64,000 nucleotides of DNA, taken from the NCBI RefSeq assembly GCF_901933205.1, contig NC_044572.1, positions 19,244,501 through 19,308,500 on the forward strand. Direction: 5' to 3'. Of the stretch, positions 1-14,021 are shown piece after piece (the stretch's first letter is position 1; each line of letters starts with the position of its first letter). The notes below the pieces were generated by a model. That model was not told the DNA's origin and did not search any database. It was given only the letters and a program-made list of their open reading frames with translations. This stretch comes from Camarhynchus parvulus (lineage: Eukaryota; Chordata; Aves; Passeriformes; Thraupidae). A program made the translations under genes and the position numbers.

Positions 1-2354
1 AGAATGAATTTTGGTGACAGGTGTGTTGGCAGTGGTTTACAGATTCCTTTAGAGTGTCATAGAAACTCTTTATTTTTCTGTTATAATTAGATTTTTTCGG
101 ATTTCTGCTGGGATTTTTCCATTAAGAATGAAAACAAGCATCTGCCTTGTAGGGCCTTATGAATCACAATCCCAGATGACATGTTGATGGGAAGGCAGTG
201 TGTCCTCAGACTTATTGGACCTGCCAGTTCCAGCTTGGTGGCTCTTGTGTCAGATGGAGGAGACCAGAGGCACCAAGATGTTGGTGTTTGAAGTCACCCT
301 TTCTCTGCCTTGGAAAGCTGATGTCACATTACTTGGGAGATCTAATTCCCTTTCCCCAAACGTCTAGGACTTCAAACCTTCTGTCAAATGCAGCTGGAAT
401 TGCCCGACATTTCAAAATCTGTGGGTGGGAGATGAAACAGGTGGGGTCTGACAGATGGGCAGTGACTGACCAGTGACCACACACAGACCCTGTGCTCCCT
501 TTTCAGCTGAAAGCAGGATGAGTGTCTTCCCTCACCAGCTAGGGATGAGGGAAGAGGCACTTGGCAGGGTTAGAGTGACCCTATGGCACCTCCTGCCTTC
601 TCCAGCAGCTGACACAAAGTGCTTTTAGCCCTGAGGGAACCTGGGTGCTAAATTTTGAACTTTACAAGTACATAACAAGTTCTGACACAATTTTTCCCCC
701 TCCTTGTAGGTTTCCTTAAAATTAATTAGTTGTGCTGTAAATGCCCTTTTTATTGATGTATTTCTTCTGCTTGTCTCTGGATCTTGGCTAACAAACCCTT
801 GGCTTCTCAGCAAAAGCCTTCTCAAACCTCTCAGAGATGGATTTTCACACTGTTTCTTGTCTCTGGAGTATCTGCACAACACCAATTAAAAATAATTACA
901 GTAAAGTTAATTGGGTTACTATAGATTTCTATGGTATAGAAAATATAGTCAGCTTGTATTACTCAGGTTTCACTTTTTTATAATCTAGTGGGGAATGATG
1001 AACCTTAGTCACTGATCCAAAGCACATTCATTCTGTCTCTGGCCTCGCTTGTGTTACATAGTTTGTCTTAAAAGAAATATTAGTTTGCTGTCAAAACAGA
1101 GTGAAGTCAGTGAAAAGTGGGAATGAGATGTGAAAAAGGTCAGAATCAGTAAAAGAAAAAACTCTAAGTGGCCCTGGAGTCACTAGTAAAAGCTTTGCTT
1201 GTCACTGTGCTGGCCAAGGCACCTCTGTAAGTGGCTGTGATCTCTAGCTCCTGGTAGTTGGATAGCTTGTAGAAAGAAGTAGAAAGAAATCATTTGGGAT
1301 TGTAATGACAATAAGTTTGTTCAGGGTTTTTTGTTGTTTTTACTCCTTTTGTATTAGTCAACTTTATTGGTCCTTATTCTTATGCCCAAGAATCGGAGGG
1401 TTTTTTTCCTGAACTCCTGTGGCTGTGATGTATAGAGTATCCTCAGTTTCTGTAGAATCTGAAAGGAACTGAAGGGGTCTCCAGGCCAGCAGCTGTACCA
1501 TGTGTTTATATCCTGTATTTCCTTTTTCCCTCACCCAGGAGCAGTGAAGAAATCATCCAATGTGGCTGCATGTTTGCTGCTGCAGGCTATAGCATGTCCC
1601 TAAAAGTTTCTGCAAGCACGAGAGTAAATATGATAGCTTCTGGGCATGTTCCAAGACTGAAAAAAAACCCCTTCTGCCTCTCCTCAATCTCCTTCTGTTT
1701 GTAGACATGAACACTGTCAACAGCATTTGCTTCACTCGGGGGAGCATATGCATCGCAATATGGCCTTTAATTACTCAGTTGTAAACTGTTCCTCAAGTAA
1801 TATGGAATTATATCCATATTGCTCTGTAACCTCAGATCACTGCTGCTCTGCATGGGCCCCTTGTGTGAGAAGTACGTGGAATTGCACAGTAATATGTTAT
1901 AAAATATTTACATGTTTTAATGCTGTCTGCAGACAGCGTTAATTTTTAGTTTTGGAAAAGCTCAGTCTTGTGAGGCTGCTCTTTGCAGTGCAGCCACACA
2001 TTCAGCACAGCTTTGGTCAGTGTGTTGGCCTTGGAGGACAGATCCTCACTGACCTCCCAAGCTACAGCTGGAGTTGTAGCCTGAGAAAGGTTCTGGGTAG
2101 CAGCCATGCATGGGAATATGATTTTCAATTGTGATGAATATGCACACCGTTGTGGGTTTATGCTGAAAAACTGCAAACGTTCGCCTGACTTCTTTTGGAA
2201 TACCTAATGATTGAAGTTTTATTATGAAGTGTCTGTTGATTTCAGTGATATTGCTTGAAACACAGGCCTTAATTCTTCCACCTAGACATGCTTGCACAGA
2301 TGTACTTATGTAGAATTCTTCAGGGCTTAAATCTTACACTGCAATAGGCTGTGG
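1..2354. other. Unique AT-rich DNA, no gene recognised
   Basis: All open frames here are below 100 codons and none resembles a known family. I see no repeat ends, splice-bounded open segments or RNA genes. The sequence has ordinary intronic or intergenic texture, with scattered T-runs. Confidence 0.6.
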
Positions 2355-2396
2355 TTTTTCCTTTTTTTCCCTTCTTTTTTCTTTTTTTCTTTTTTA
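2355..2396. repeat. Polypyrimidine low-complexity tract
   Basis: The stretch is almost entirely T with interspersed C and no purine until the following aatgc. It could act as a splice-acceptor-like pyrimidine tract, but no clean AG with an open segment follows it. Simple low-complexity sequence is the best reading. Confidence 0.8.
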
Positions 2397-5300
2397 ATGC
2401 CTGCTCTGTAAGTTAAGAATGGACACATTTAAATTTCTCAGAATCAAATGCATGACCTAACATTTCATGCAGAGTGTCAAGACATTGCAAAGTGTAATTT
2501 TAAGGACGAAAATGGATATTAGTAAAAGGAAATGCTGATGTATCCAAAACTCTGCATTCCCAGAGGATGCCACTGTAATGTAATTTGCTAAAGATTAAAG
2601 CAAGAGGGGAAGGGTCTGTACTGCCTGCCATACTGCCCTAACAACAAACACAGCACATTTAAAAATGATTAATGGTGAGAGGATAAAAAAACTATTAATT
2701 TTAACAGATGTTAATAAACAGTACTTAATAGGAAGAAGGCTGTACAGGATGTCTGATATTTATTTATGTCTAGTCAGGGGTACAAAAAGAGAAGAGTATA
2801 AATTATTCCTGACATCTTGATTCTATTGCATGTAGAAAAGCTATGCAATATCTTTAGTTTATTATAAGCTATGTGACCTGTGTGTGTGGTTATGAAATGA
2901 AGTGTTGACAAATGCTTTCCTCTAAGCAGAAACAGTGCTGTCAGTCTGGAAATGTGGAATTGCTGTGCTTTAGCTAGCACTAACTCTTGGACTCTGTTCT
3001 GTCATTTTGAGGTGTTTGCTGTAAAGTGTAAGTTTGAAGAAAGATGCTTTTTATCAAACCTGGGAGTAGGGCACTGGAAATAGTGTGCATGGCTGAGGAC
3101 AAAGAAATGGAAATGGAGTAGTGTCCCAAGAAAGAAACCGGTTAAATAGAAAAACAAAAAATATCAGAGCTCTATTATACATGAACACAAGGAGAAATTC
3201 TGCAAATAAATTGCTGTGTGTAAAAGGAGGAAACCAGATCCATAATGGTGTAAGTCTACACAGCCCTGTGTGAATTGATGAATAAATACTGAAGGAACAA
3301 ATTGAGAGAGGAAGGTGCCTGGTTGGGCAGCATATACTCGGAATTGTGGGGCAGGGAGGATGTTGCATGCATTGAGGGTGTGGATGTGGAAAGAGGGGAC
3401 AGAACCAAAGAAAAGAAGTTAAGATGATGAAATCCCTTCTTACCCCTGCCCTGTGTGTATAAGATACTTGCTGCTGGATCTTTGGAGCAGATCTGGGTGT
3501 ACAGCTGTGGGCTGGAGTCAAGACTTATGACTGCACAGAGCCAGGTACTGCTCAGTGGGAATAGGTATTGAATAGGTAATTTTTAGATGCATCATTCTTG
3601 CCACCCTCCATGGTTGCTATAGAAGAAAGCTTTGGTTATCTTAGCTCAAGTACCTCTTGTCAATTGACTTCTTTATGATTTGAATGTACTTGTAATAAAT
3701 CTCCCACTCACAATAGGTATGCAATCCTTGCTCAACAACTGGCACACTCTGTGTAAAGATATGACACATAGGGAATGAAGAGAAAAGCACATTCTGCTGC
3801 ATTATTAACACCTGAACTTGCTGTGAGAAGTAAAATATATATATTAAGTAGCAAAAGCAGGAAGAAATTGAGATGGAGACAAAGGGAGTACTTGAGGGAG
3901 ACGAAGGGGTTCCTAAGGAGGAGAAGCCCTGTATTAACAACAGATAGGCAACTGAAGGTTCCTAGAGGAGCTATTGCCCTACTATTGAATAGGTTTCTGG
4001 GAAAACATGCCTAAGGAGGAAGATGATCTATGTCTCACTCTTTAGATTATAAAACCTTCAGCACTTCCTAATGCAGACAGAGCCCCAAAATGTCATCATT
4101 TCTGTCTCAAAATTTAAGTCTAATTTCCACTACAGTTTCACCACCACAATTCTTCTATAAGTTTCTTTCAAACTTTCACTGCTCTTTTCTCTCCAGAACT
4201 ATGGACTTTTTCTCATTAATCTATTTCAGAGCACCGTATCTCCTCCTCATCCTTCCTGGTCCTTCATGGTGCTCCTATTGCCCCTGAATATCCTCCTACT
4301 GAAGCCTTTTTTCCATTTTTTTTCTCACAGACTTCTCACTTCAGACACTCTATCACTGCCTGTGTGGTGGCTGGCATCTCCTGCTACCACACCTGTACCT
4401 GGTATCGTGGGTTTTCTGGGGGAAAGTACTTAAACTCCCCCTCTTTTTCCAACCCAGAGAAAGACAGAAATTATGAAAACCAAAATATCCTGTAGTGGAG
4501 ACATCAGGGATGTATCTAGGGAGGAGTAGATGTACTGTAATCTCAGATGCAGCTGTGAAGTGCCCTGATCTTGCCCAAGTGCACTGAAGCCTGATAGCAG
4601 AACAGTTCTTGGAGAGCTGAGAATGATAACAGGAAGGTAACTGATGTAGGAACCACCTTCTTACCTACTTCTCTCACTGTTAGCAGGTAGGCTTGCTAGA
4701 TGGAATCATAGTCCTGTTAAAAATGTTAGGAACTTAGGCTTGCTTATTTAATTTGTCAGGAAAAGAAGAATATCAAAGATTGGTCCAGCACCCATTCAAA
4801 GGAACAGCTCATAAATCTTCAGTTGGTCTGCTGTTGCAGTATTACAATATTTGTTCAAATTCCAAAAGAAGCCTTTTTCTAAAATTTTTTCTTGTCTTCT
4901 CTGTGACAGGGACAGGCCTGGAAGCATATATAATGCAGCCTATCTATTAACTTCAGCTGCTCAAAGCAGATAGAAGGCTCGATCTTGTAGATTAAAAAAA
5001 AAAAAATCAGTATTTGGTTTTATCTCTAGCGGATTAGGTCTTTGGTCCTTAGTATTTTCTCAGACACCTCAGCCTGATTTCCCAGCACTAAAAGGGCCCA
5101 GAGACAATGACTGTATTTTTTCCAAATCCAAGAGCAGCCTGGTACTCTGTTACACACACTTCTCAACCCCTTTTTTTTTCTCATACAGATTTTGGGCTCT
5201 CTAAGGAAGATCCCTTGTACCTTGCTCCTGAGCAGAGCTCTAATCTGAGCTCTGGGGCAAGGCATACTCTGTTCATTAGTCATGAGCTACATTTGCTTAG

Positions 5301-8300
5301 CAGAGTATTCTAAAATTCTCTTGGAATAGCAAGGAACAGGCAACCACTACTAGCCTGGGATCAGAGAGAAATTTCCTGTCGTGGCTATGTCATTCTATGT
5401 TTGTCTTGTATTTTCCTCCAAAGCAGGTGGTGAAGCATTGTTAGAGCAGGATGTCAGATTAGACAGCCCAGGGCAATGTGTGCTCCTTTGTTCTCCTTCT
5501 TTCTGCCTCTGAGGCAACTGGAGGTGGAGTACCTGTTTTCCAATCTCTCTGAGAGCCCAGGAAATGTCTGTAGCACACAGAATATTGCTTTTCACTGCAG
5601 GTTCCTTATTTCTGTTGCACACTAGTCCTGAATTCTTTAGTGAAAGTGCTGTGAGAGTTTGTAGTGCAAAGTGGCCACCTGAACAGAGACTTTAAAGCTG
5701 TGTGACATTATGCTTCTCAATACTTGTGCATTGCAAAGTGCAGGGAAGAGCGACCACACAGACAAAACCGGTTGAGACAGAACATGTGAGGAAGGGGGGA
5801 CGCTGTTTTAATAGGAAGAGGACAGATATCATGGTGTCCCAGGTGGAAAGGGAAAGGGTGGGCAGCAAGAGCAGACTGTGCTTCTGCAACAAGTTTAATA
5901 TTCAGGCTTTCATCTTTGCCTCTCTCTGAACATGTGTATGGTCTTTCAGCCAAACACATGAACTTCCCAGCTGCCAGAACTTGTGTGGCCATCTGCAGAG
6001 TGCTGGGGTGCTGACGCCATGTCACTGGGGTCCTGTACAGAACAAGGCCATCAGATCTGAGGCCACACGCAGATTTGTCCAGAATTCCCTCCAGAGTACA
6101 AAACTGCATTACTGAGCCTTAATTCTATTTTCACTTATCATCTCCAGCTGTTTCAGCCTGCAGTACTAGTTCTTTTATTAGTAACAGCTGTACCAAATTT
6201 CGAGGCAATGCTCTTGTTAATTTTGCCTGAAGCGGATTCTGAATGTCTTGAAATATCCCTAATCTAATTGTGCGTTTAATATTCAACAGCAAATGTGAAG
6301 ACCAGAATCATAGCCTAATACAGAGAGAGAAGAATATATTATTAAGTGAGTAGGCTACTTTTAGCTTTTATCTTTCTGTTACTATATTTGTTTTGGGGTT
6401 TATGAACATAATAAATTTCAGGGACTAAGTGGAGTCTATTCAGTTGATTAAGGCCCATTTTCTTTTAATACTCTAATCCCCTCAGGATACTATTTGCCCT
6501 AATTGTTTCTTGAATGATCCTCCAGTGTTTAAGCTTCAGCCTCTGACTCATAAGCTATTCTGCATACACTTGTGGCCCTGTGTAAAGAAAAATGGGACAC
6601 ACGACATCTGTTTCAAATTTGTTTTTCTTTACTTTGCAATTGTGCCCCTTGTCCTCTTATCTGTCTCCCAGAAAAAAAAGAATAAGTGTGTTTGACATTA
6701 ACAATACTGTTTAAGATTTTACATACCAAAATTAAATCTCCTCAGACTGCTTTTTTATATTCTATAAATTCAGATTTTATGGTCTCTTCTCATGCCTTTT
6801 TGTCCTCATATCAATAGGGATGCTCTTCTTCTGGACTTTACAAACATTACAAACATTTGGCAGGCCCATGAAGCTGTGTGGGCCAGAAGGATAGATGGCA
6901 TTGAAGGGAGAGTGTAGCCAGACTGCACTCATAACTGGCTTTGACTTGAGATTTAAATTGCATGTATATTTTCACATTATATATTTTTTAAAGTTTCTAT
7001 TTTAAAATTCTTTTGCATTATTTGGATTAATTTCACTCAAAAGGAAATGCTTATTTTTAACTTCAGTATTTTTAGACCAATATCTATTATTCACATTATA
7101 ATTTTATTTCTGTAGAATTCTTACTGAAAAGTGGCAAAATATGTTTTTTAAAAGTCCAGTCTATGTTCCTGGTAAAACAGCTTATTTCTCTGTATTTTCT
7201 AAGTGATTTGTCCAGCCTAATTTGAAGAGTCTTCCAAGTTCGCTTGGAAACTATTTTAGTCTTATAGAACATAATTTTAGGAAGGATATTTGTCTGACAT
7301 TCAGTCTGAATTTCCCGTTTTTGCATTCATGTCATGAATTATATGTGTATTTTCACGTATTGTACGAAAGGATGACTCACAACCCATAGCAAGAGCCCCT
7401 TCCCTTGTCCTTTAATCCTGTGCTTAGCCAAGCTACACACACTCAGTTCTTTTAATTTCCGTTTCATTCAGCCCCAGTGTGCCCTGGGCATTCATTCCTG
7501 TTCCTGTTTTCTGAGCTCCCCGCAAGTGCCCCTGGGGGACTGAACACTCCCAACTGAGCTTGTCCTGCAGCCCTCCCAGCTGCCAGAGAAAAAGGCAATG
7601 GAGCCATCACAATTTACATTAACTATGGATTTGCTCCCACCTCGTCCATGCCTGCTATTGTATTGCAATGTGATGCCTTCACTTAGGCACTCTAAAACTG
7701 CTTGTGTTTACTGTACTTACATCTTCCTTGCAAATAGGTCTTACAAACAACACTGTCACTCACATTTCTGATGTAGCATTGACTCTTCCCACATTTCTCA
7801 CTGACATAATTTCATGTATAAAATTAAGGTCCTCTCAAAAGCCATACAAGAGAGTGTATTTATTTTAATGTATCTACTCATGGGAATTTTAAAGTGTATT
7901 TCTAGGATTTCCAGATCTGTTCTGTGTTATTTCCCCACCACAGCCAGTTTCTGATGCATTTTCCAAGTTACTAAATGCAAATTTTATACTATACAATGTC
8001 ATGTTTTTCTACGTATTTGAAATATAGATCATATTTATACTTTAAATTTCTATGTAATACTATGTCTTAACCTTTACATTTCCTTAAATTTCTTTCCTAT
8101 TCTACATGATCGATAAAAAAACTTCACCTGGTTGTGAGCTCTTATTTTTATCACAGGTTTGCATTTTTTGCTGCAGAAATTTTAGATTACAGTTGGTTTT
8201 TGTATTCAAATGGCTGATTTTCATCTAGATAAGCCTTAGTCAGACACAGTATTTACTGTAGGAAAATCTAGAATGCAAACTTTAAAATGTAATCAAGAAC

Positions 8301-8340
8301 TTTTCTAAAATGATACAAAAAGTTTTATGTTCAAGGGGTT
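2397..8340. other. Unique DNA, no gene; two conserved-looking patches
   Basis: No gene is recognised. The 155-codon minus-strand frame at 3054-3521 lies opposite a purine-rich strand, which suppresses stop codons in that frame. The 130-codon minus-strand frame at 5717-6109 has mixed composition but no recognised domain. Two patches, about 6115-6345 and 7380-7720, have balanced composition and few runs and look like non-coding DNA under constraint. A 13-base A-run sits at 4994-5006. Confidence 0.55.
4994..5006 (+). repeat. A13 homopolymer
   Basis: Thirteen consecutive A residues are seen directly. The sequence upstream is not a recognisable retroposon, so it is annotated only as a homopolymer prone to length change. 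Confidence 0.9.
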
Positions 8341-8360
8341 TTTTTTGGTTTTTTTTACAG

Positions 8361-8391
8361 AAGAAGGAAGAGAGGGAAAAACCATTAAATG
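8361..8391 (+). other. Candidate 31-nt micro-exon
   Basis: A long T-rich tract (8340-8356) runs into acag, then a 31-nt purine-rich segment, then the strong donor gtgagt at 8392-8397. Purine-rich GAA-type repeats inside resemble splicing-enhancer sequence. The 31-nt length (3n+1) would shift a reading frame. No protein family is recognisable from about ten codons, and chance splice-site pairs of this quality occur in large introns. Confidence 0.2.
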
Positions 8392-8397
8392 GTGAGT

Positions 8398-11300
8398 GGT
8401 GGAGGAAAGTCTGTCATCAGTTTTTGTTTTCTTATTCAGGAGAGATAGAAAAACAGGAAAAAGGCAGAGTATTTGGAAAACATACCCATTTTATTCTTTC
8501 TTCTTTTCATCATAAAGAAGTGAGAAAAAGAAGGAGGAGAAAATAAGAACAGTAAATTTCCTACTTTTTAAAAATGTGCTTCTGATTTTTCATATTAAAA
8601 TATGAGGACTTAAAATGTTTGTTCTTACTGATAGTATTTTGAGGACATTATGGAAAGCACTGATGAATTTTCAGCAGCTCCCACTGAAACCAGGGGTCAA
8701 ACAGCACTTAAGGTCGGTGTAAAGTGCATCTGTGTGTCTGGGTTGGTTCTTTCTCAGGCTCTTTTCTACTCCCCACCCTCTTTTCCTGTGACTGTTGATG
8801 CCTGTAATCCTTCATTGACATAGTTACCAACAGAAGGAGAGGTTCTGTACCTGCTTGCGCAGGGAGGTCAAGCACCGTGCATCAGCCTGCAAGCCGTGCA
8901 ACAGCCACGGGTGTTCCATCAATGAAACACACAGTAGAGAGGCAGTGGAGTGGAAAATATGGTGATAAGTTCTGGGACATTGCTTTTGCAGCCAGACACC
9001 TTAGTCTTGAATTGTTCCATTTGCTAAGTCTTTGGGGAGGTTTCCAGCTCCAGGATCTATAATTTTCTCCCTGCTGCTTTTTGTTGACAAATGTCTCTGG
9101 TGGTGAGTGTATGAAACCTGACTGACTGATTGGCCTTAAAGGGAATGCTCTGCTGCCTAGAGACTGCTCCTGCACCTTCCAGCAACTGCAGCAGCATGCT
9201 TCAGCTGAGCACTACCCTTGGCTCTGTGTGCCTCACTCCACTAAAGTGCAGGATTCAACCAAAGCTCATGTCTCAGAATCCCAAAGCCTTTTTCTTTATT
9301 ACACTAGAGAAAATCGATTGTAGTCACACAAAAAAGTAGGTCATGAAGGTATGTCCTCTTTCCCTCTCCTTGAAATGAAAAAATTTAGATGATTAATCTC
9401 TATGCAATCTATTTCCAGCTTTGGCTTCCAAGCAGATGCTGTCAGAGGAAGTGGTACTTATATTCTTTACCCTGAGGGACACGAGGCAGAAGACAGAAAA
9501 ATGGTATCTTCTATGTTTAGAACTCTAAGTAACAATAACTATATACAAATAAGAAGTCTATGAGCTCATGTGGATTAAACCATAGTAAGTAAATATCACA
9601 ACAAATGCTGTGAAAGCCTTGTGAATAATGGGAAGAGCTTGTCTGGGTGTATGTAAAAAATGAATGGCAGCCCTTTGTGGTGTGTATGATAGCCTTGTTA
9701 TGGAGGGCTGTGGGGCAATACAGATGAAAAAAATAAGGAGTGCACCTAAGTGATAGGGTAAGGTAATTTTCAGGCATTCTACTGAAGGTAAACTAGTGAA
9801 AGAAGACCAGAGAACTGAAAAAAATGTTTTTGTCATTAAAAGGCAATGATCAAAGAAGGAAAACAGCTGGTAAGTCAGAGGGCAATATCACTGGGGATCA
9901 ATTGCTGTACAAAAGAGAGGTTAACCATCACATACTGGGGTGTTTAGTATATTAGGGGAGGATAGCTGGCAAGTGAAAATACTTCAAGATATCCAACATT
10001 TTATCTCAGCTGCTGTAAAGCTTGAATGCCCCCCTCCCTTTGACTGTTGTTCAGTTATGCAGGGAACTTGAAACTCAAGTCTACTCAGGAATTTCCAGAC
10101 TACTCCTTGGAAATTCAATGAGACCATAAAAGTTTCTTTTCAGAAGCAGCTTTTCCAAGACACTAATGGGATTAAATGCTCAACTCCTGTTGACTCTTAA
10201 TGTAAGTTAGGCATCTGACTTCCCTTTATGCCTTTGAAAAACTCCTTGTTAATCTTCACAGTTCACAATTTGCCCTCTGAGACTGCTCTCTCTTAAAATA
10301 AATAGACTCTGATCCTCCCGAGAGTTTGAAGGGCTCTACATATTGAAAAAATCTCCCAGGAATGCAGTATATGTGGTGAGGGAGAAGTCTCATTCATTAT
10401 TTTGCCCAGGATCACTTATGCAGTTTTGTGCATAAATAAGAGAGCCTAAACATTCACCACTGCAACTAATAAATGAAAGTAGAGGTGCAGAGCAAAGTAT
10501 CACAGTCGTGTGGTGCAGTGCTGTAAGAGCAAAGCTGTGGTAGTATATGATGCATGATCACTAAAGTCTGATGTTATTTAATGGTACTACCCAGGCAGGA
10601 AATCTGCACCACATCCCACAACCTGTACACGTTTGAATTCTGTTTAAGGAGAAAGTAAGCAGAGAAATGCCCTTGCCCAAACATCACATATTATAAAGAA
10701 ACACTTCCATTGCCTCTTTCTAGACTTACAAAGCCACAAAGGCTTCTGTAGTTTTGAAATAAGCTGCACTACTTGAGCTGATGCTCTGAAAGCATCATCT
10801 GCAGACATCTTTGCTGCTTTAATAATTTATGTGGTTTTATGTTCTCCAAAGTTTATTACTCACGACTTGATTAGTGGCCATATCACATCCTGAACTAACA
10901 TCATCCTTCACTAAACCATAAACAGATGTGTGTGCCCCACACCTGCTAGATATTGACATTCATCTTATCACTCTATGGACATTCTTAAAAAGAGCAAGTG
11001 CAAGATAGAGACAGTATATGGAAGCAGAACAAAGAACATGGAAGCACCAATCAGGAAAAGGCCTGGAAAAGTAATGTGTATTCACTGTGTCAATCAAATA
11101 CCAGCTGAATCAAAGGTAATCTGAGCTTCCAAATTTAATGATCTCTGAGGCAGTGAAGCAAGCTTAAACAGATAATCTCTACAAAGGGTGAATGATAACA
11201 TAAAGCAGCGAAGCCACAAACATTTCAGATTCAGCCAAAGAAATTCGCTGTGATTGTCCTCAGGTCTGGCAAACCTTAACACAGAGATACCAACCCTGAG

Positions 11301-12318
11301 ACAAGATTAAAGATGCTTTTATACAAGTCATAATGAAACTAAACAGAAAGAGCAGGTGCACCTTGGAGGAAAAGAGCAATGCCTTTTCCTAAAGACAGAA
11401 GACACTGAGATTCTCAGCAAGACATGAATTCAATTCCTCACATTTTATTTAAAATCAAGAGCTTATGTTTCTTTTTTTTCAGTAGACTTTCTGAGACAAG
11501 GTAATTAGAGAGAGAGTCCTCTTGCTGGTAGACCGGAACTGTCATCTTCTCATAGCCTGAAATTGGCGCCTGAGAAGTGAGTGATTCAGTGGAAGCCAAA
11601 TTTACATTTGTAACTTGAATTTCCATGGAAATCTAAATGAAACTGATTTTGCAAAAATTTGCATAAAGATTTAGGAAGATTCCTTTATTAACTTTTCTAT
11701 TATTAACTTTATTCTTCTAGATGTCATACAAAAAGAAACAACTTCACAAACACCAAGAAATGTATATAATTATTTCTATTTCTGATTAGTGAATCCAGAA
11801 TGAGGGTGAGGCCTTCTTTGCATACTTCTGAAGTTATGAGTCTGTCTGAGCAATCAATGCTGTTTTGTTTCCAGTCTCAGTCCCTGGGGTGATGGTTTCT
11901 GACTTGTGTGTCTGCCAGCCTAACAACAAACACAATTGTTTTCAGAAAAAGAAGACACTGAGCATATTTATCTATATTTAGCACAACCACAAGATTTGCA
12001 AGCCTTTTCATTACTAGTGAAATAATTATTTCTGTGTCACCACTCATACATTGACGGATGTTTCGTGAAACCAGATTAAAAAATGTAGCAGTGAACAGTG
12101 CTGAGATACTCGGGTTAAATCTGAACTTGTTATTTAGGGCACTAAAAGCTGTGTAGGTACTTCAGAACTTGGCTGTATGTGGGTTTCCCAGCAAATCCAG
12201 CACCCTGCAGGGTGTGCTTGCACTATGCTGTTTCTCACACCACAGTAACTCTGTGTGTCCTGGGTGGATAAGTGTCCCTCTATTCCTGCACAGCTCCAGT
12301 TGGTGAGAGGAGTTTAAT

Positions 12319-12326
<8 letters not shown>
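8398..12326. other. Unique AT-rich DNA, no gene recognised
   Basis: Open frames are all under 100 codons. I see no CR1 or LTR ends and no RNA genes. At 11471-11500 a T-rich acceptor-like tract is followed 18 nt later by gtaatt, too weak and short to call an exon. Confidence 0.6.

Positions 12327-12388
<62 letters not shown>
12327..12388. repeat. (TA)31 microsatellite
   Basis: An uninterrupted TA dinucleotide tract of 62 bases is read directly. Pure TA arrays of this length are usually polymorphic and can extrude cruciforms or act as replication-pausing sites. Assemblies often misjudge their length. The 119-codon frame across it (12272-12631) is an artefact of the repeat, which encodes alternating Ile-Tyr. 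Confidence 0.97.
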
Positions 12389-12389
<1 letters not shown>

Positions 12390-14021
12390 CTATGGCAACA
12401 TTTTTGAAACAGATGTGGTATTCTCAATGGCAGCTGGTTTCCACTGCAGCAGCAACAATTGGTCTGCATGAGATCTGGAAAGTGTACAGGGGTAACGGGT
12501 CCTTCCTGCAGTGGCTGCCATCCACAAAGTCATCATCTATTGGCAACTCTGCCAGAGCAAGACAACCAGAGTGCCCGACTCTGTGGGCTGCAGCAATAGT
12601 GACTGTAACAGCTGCTCTACTGCATGGTTAATGCAATGTAATCTCTATCACTGAATAAATCTGACTACCTGTAAAGTTGTAGCAAATTTTGCTATAGTGT
12701 AGAAATAGAGGAGAGTGGAGAATACTTTATTGCAATGGGATAGAAAAGAACAACATAAGTCAGTGGAACATCTTTCAACTAATTATTCTTACCATGCTAG
12801 TTAATTTTTGCTCTTCAAGAAAAGTGTTACTGATGTTTATTTTGGTTTTAAATGTTACTAGGAAGTGTTAATGGCTTCTCAAAGTGCTTGATACAGTACT
12901 GCTTAGCTGCACTTAGAATAATGGATGAAAATTGTTTTGGCCAAAGAGGGGAAGGATCCTTCTTTTGCTTTCTGAGATATGTGCTGAATGTATGGTTACT
13001 GGCTTACTGCAATTTATGTTTCATTTAACAGCTGTACCCAGATATGTACTTTCTGCCAAAAGTTGTTTTCACAAGGCCCAGAGGTGGGGTTCAGATCACC
13101 ACAGAGGCTTTATTTTACTTTTCTTCTTGCACACTCACATCCCCATTTTACTCCTCAGCAAGGAAGACTTTATTTTGGATTCGGGTCCCCCGTGATATTT
13201 CAAAATAGTGTAAGGATGATTGAATCCTCATATTTATCTTCACTTAGAAAATAACCTTCAACATTAGAATGATTTTGCATCGCTCTTCCACCAGTATTGC
13301 AGACTCCAAACCTCAAGCTTGGGGTTCTGGCTTGCAAAAAGAACACAAAATAATACTGATGGAGAGTGATAATGTACCGAAATTACCAAATGTCCAGTAC
13401 TACACAATTAACATAAAATGTATTTTACCAAAATGAAATGCTTTCCTCATTAAAACTGTTCTCCTTAAATGGTGCATATCTTTTAGTACTTTCTTGCAGA
13501 TTTTGAGAAATGTGTGTACACTATTTGCCTCAGTGTAGGTGCTCTGTTAATTTAATTGCGTGTCAAGAGAGCCAGTGATGACCATTGTATCTGTGTTTAG
13601 GGACATGCAGACTAAACTGATTAACTAATTTTCATCAGAGAATGTATTATAATATTCTACAAAATACCATACGCAACCATAAAATACTAGAAGACATATT
13701 GTGCAGTACAATTACTGCATGACTGCAAATAGTTTCCAGCTCTATTTTTTCTGGAAAATTGATCTACTGGCGCATAAAGTTCCATACCTTTAAATTGACT
13801 CTAGAAGGGCTGGCAACAAAAAATATGACTCTTAAAAGAAAGGTAGCATGACATACATAACTCAGAATGCAGCCTATTAATGGCTGCTCGCGACCTAGGG
13901 GTAACTTATGAACAATTTCCATTATAATTTCAGTTTCAAGATTGGTAGTCCAGAGGCAGATGTTTCTGTGTACTAAATACAAGTGTACTCCAGTTCCTCT
14001 ACTGGAGGGAACTTTCAGAGA
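12389..14021. other. Unique DNA between microsatellite and CR1 copy
   Basis: The stretch 12390-12640 is more GC-rich than its surroundings but contains no recognised family. The rest is AT-rich with short open frames only. No promoters, RNA genes or repeats could be supported. Confidence 0.55.

Noticed and set aside
3054..3521. 155-codon minus-strand frame
   Set aside because: The opposite strand is purine-rich, which removes stop codons from this frame. The product is Pro/Phe/Ser/Cys-heavy without any domain or splice boundaries.
12272..12631. 119-codon plus-strand frame across the TA array
   Set aside because: About 20 residues are alternating Ile-Tyr from the microsatellite, and the remainder matches nothing I recognise.
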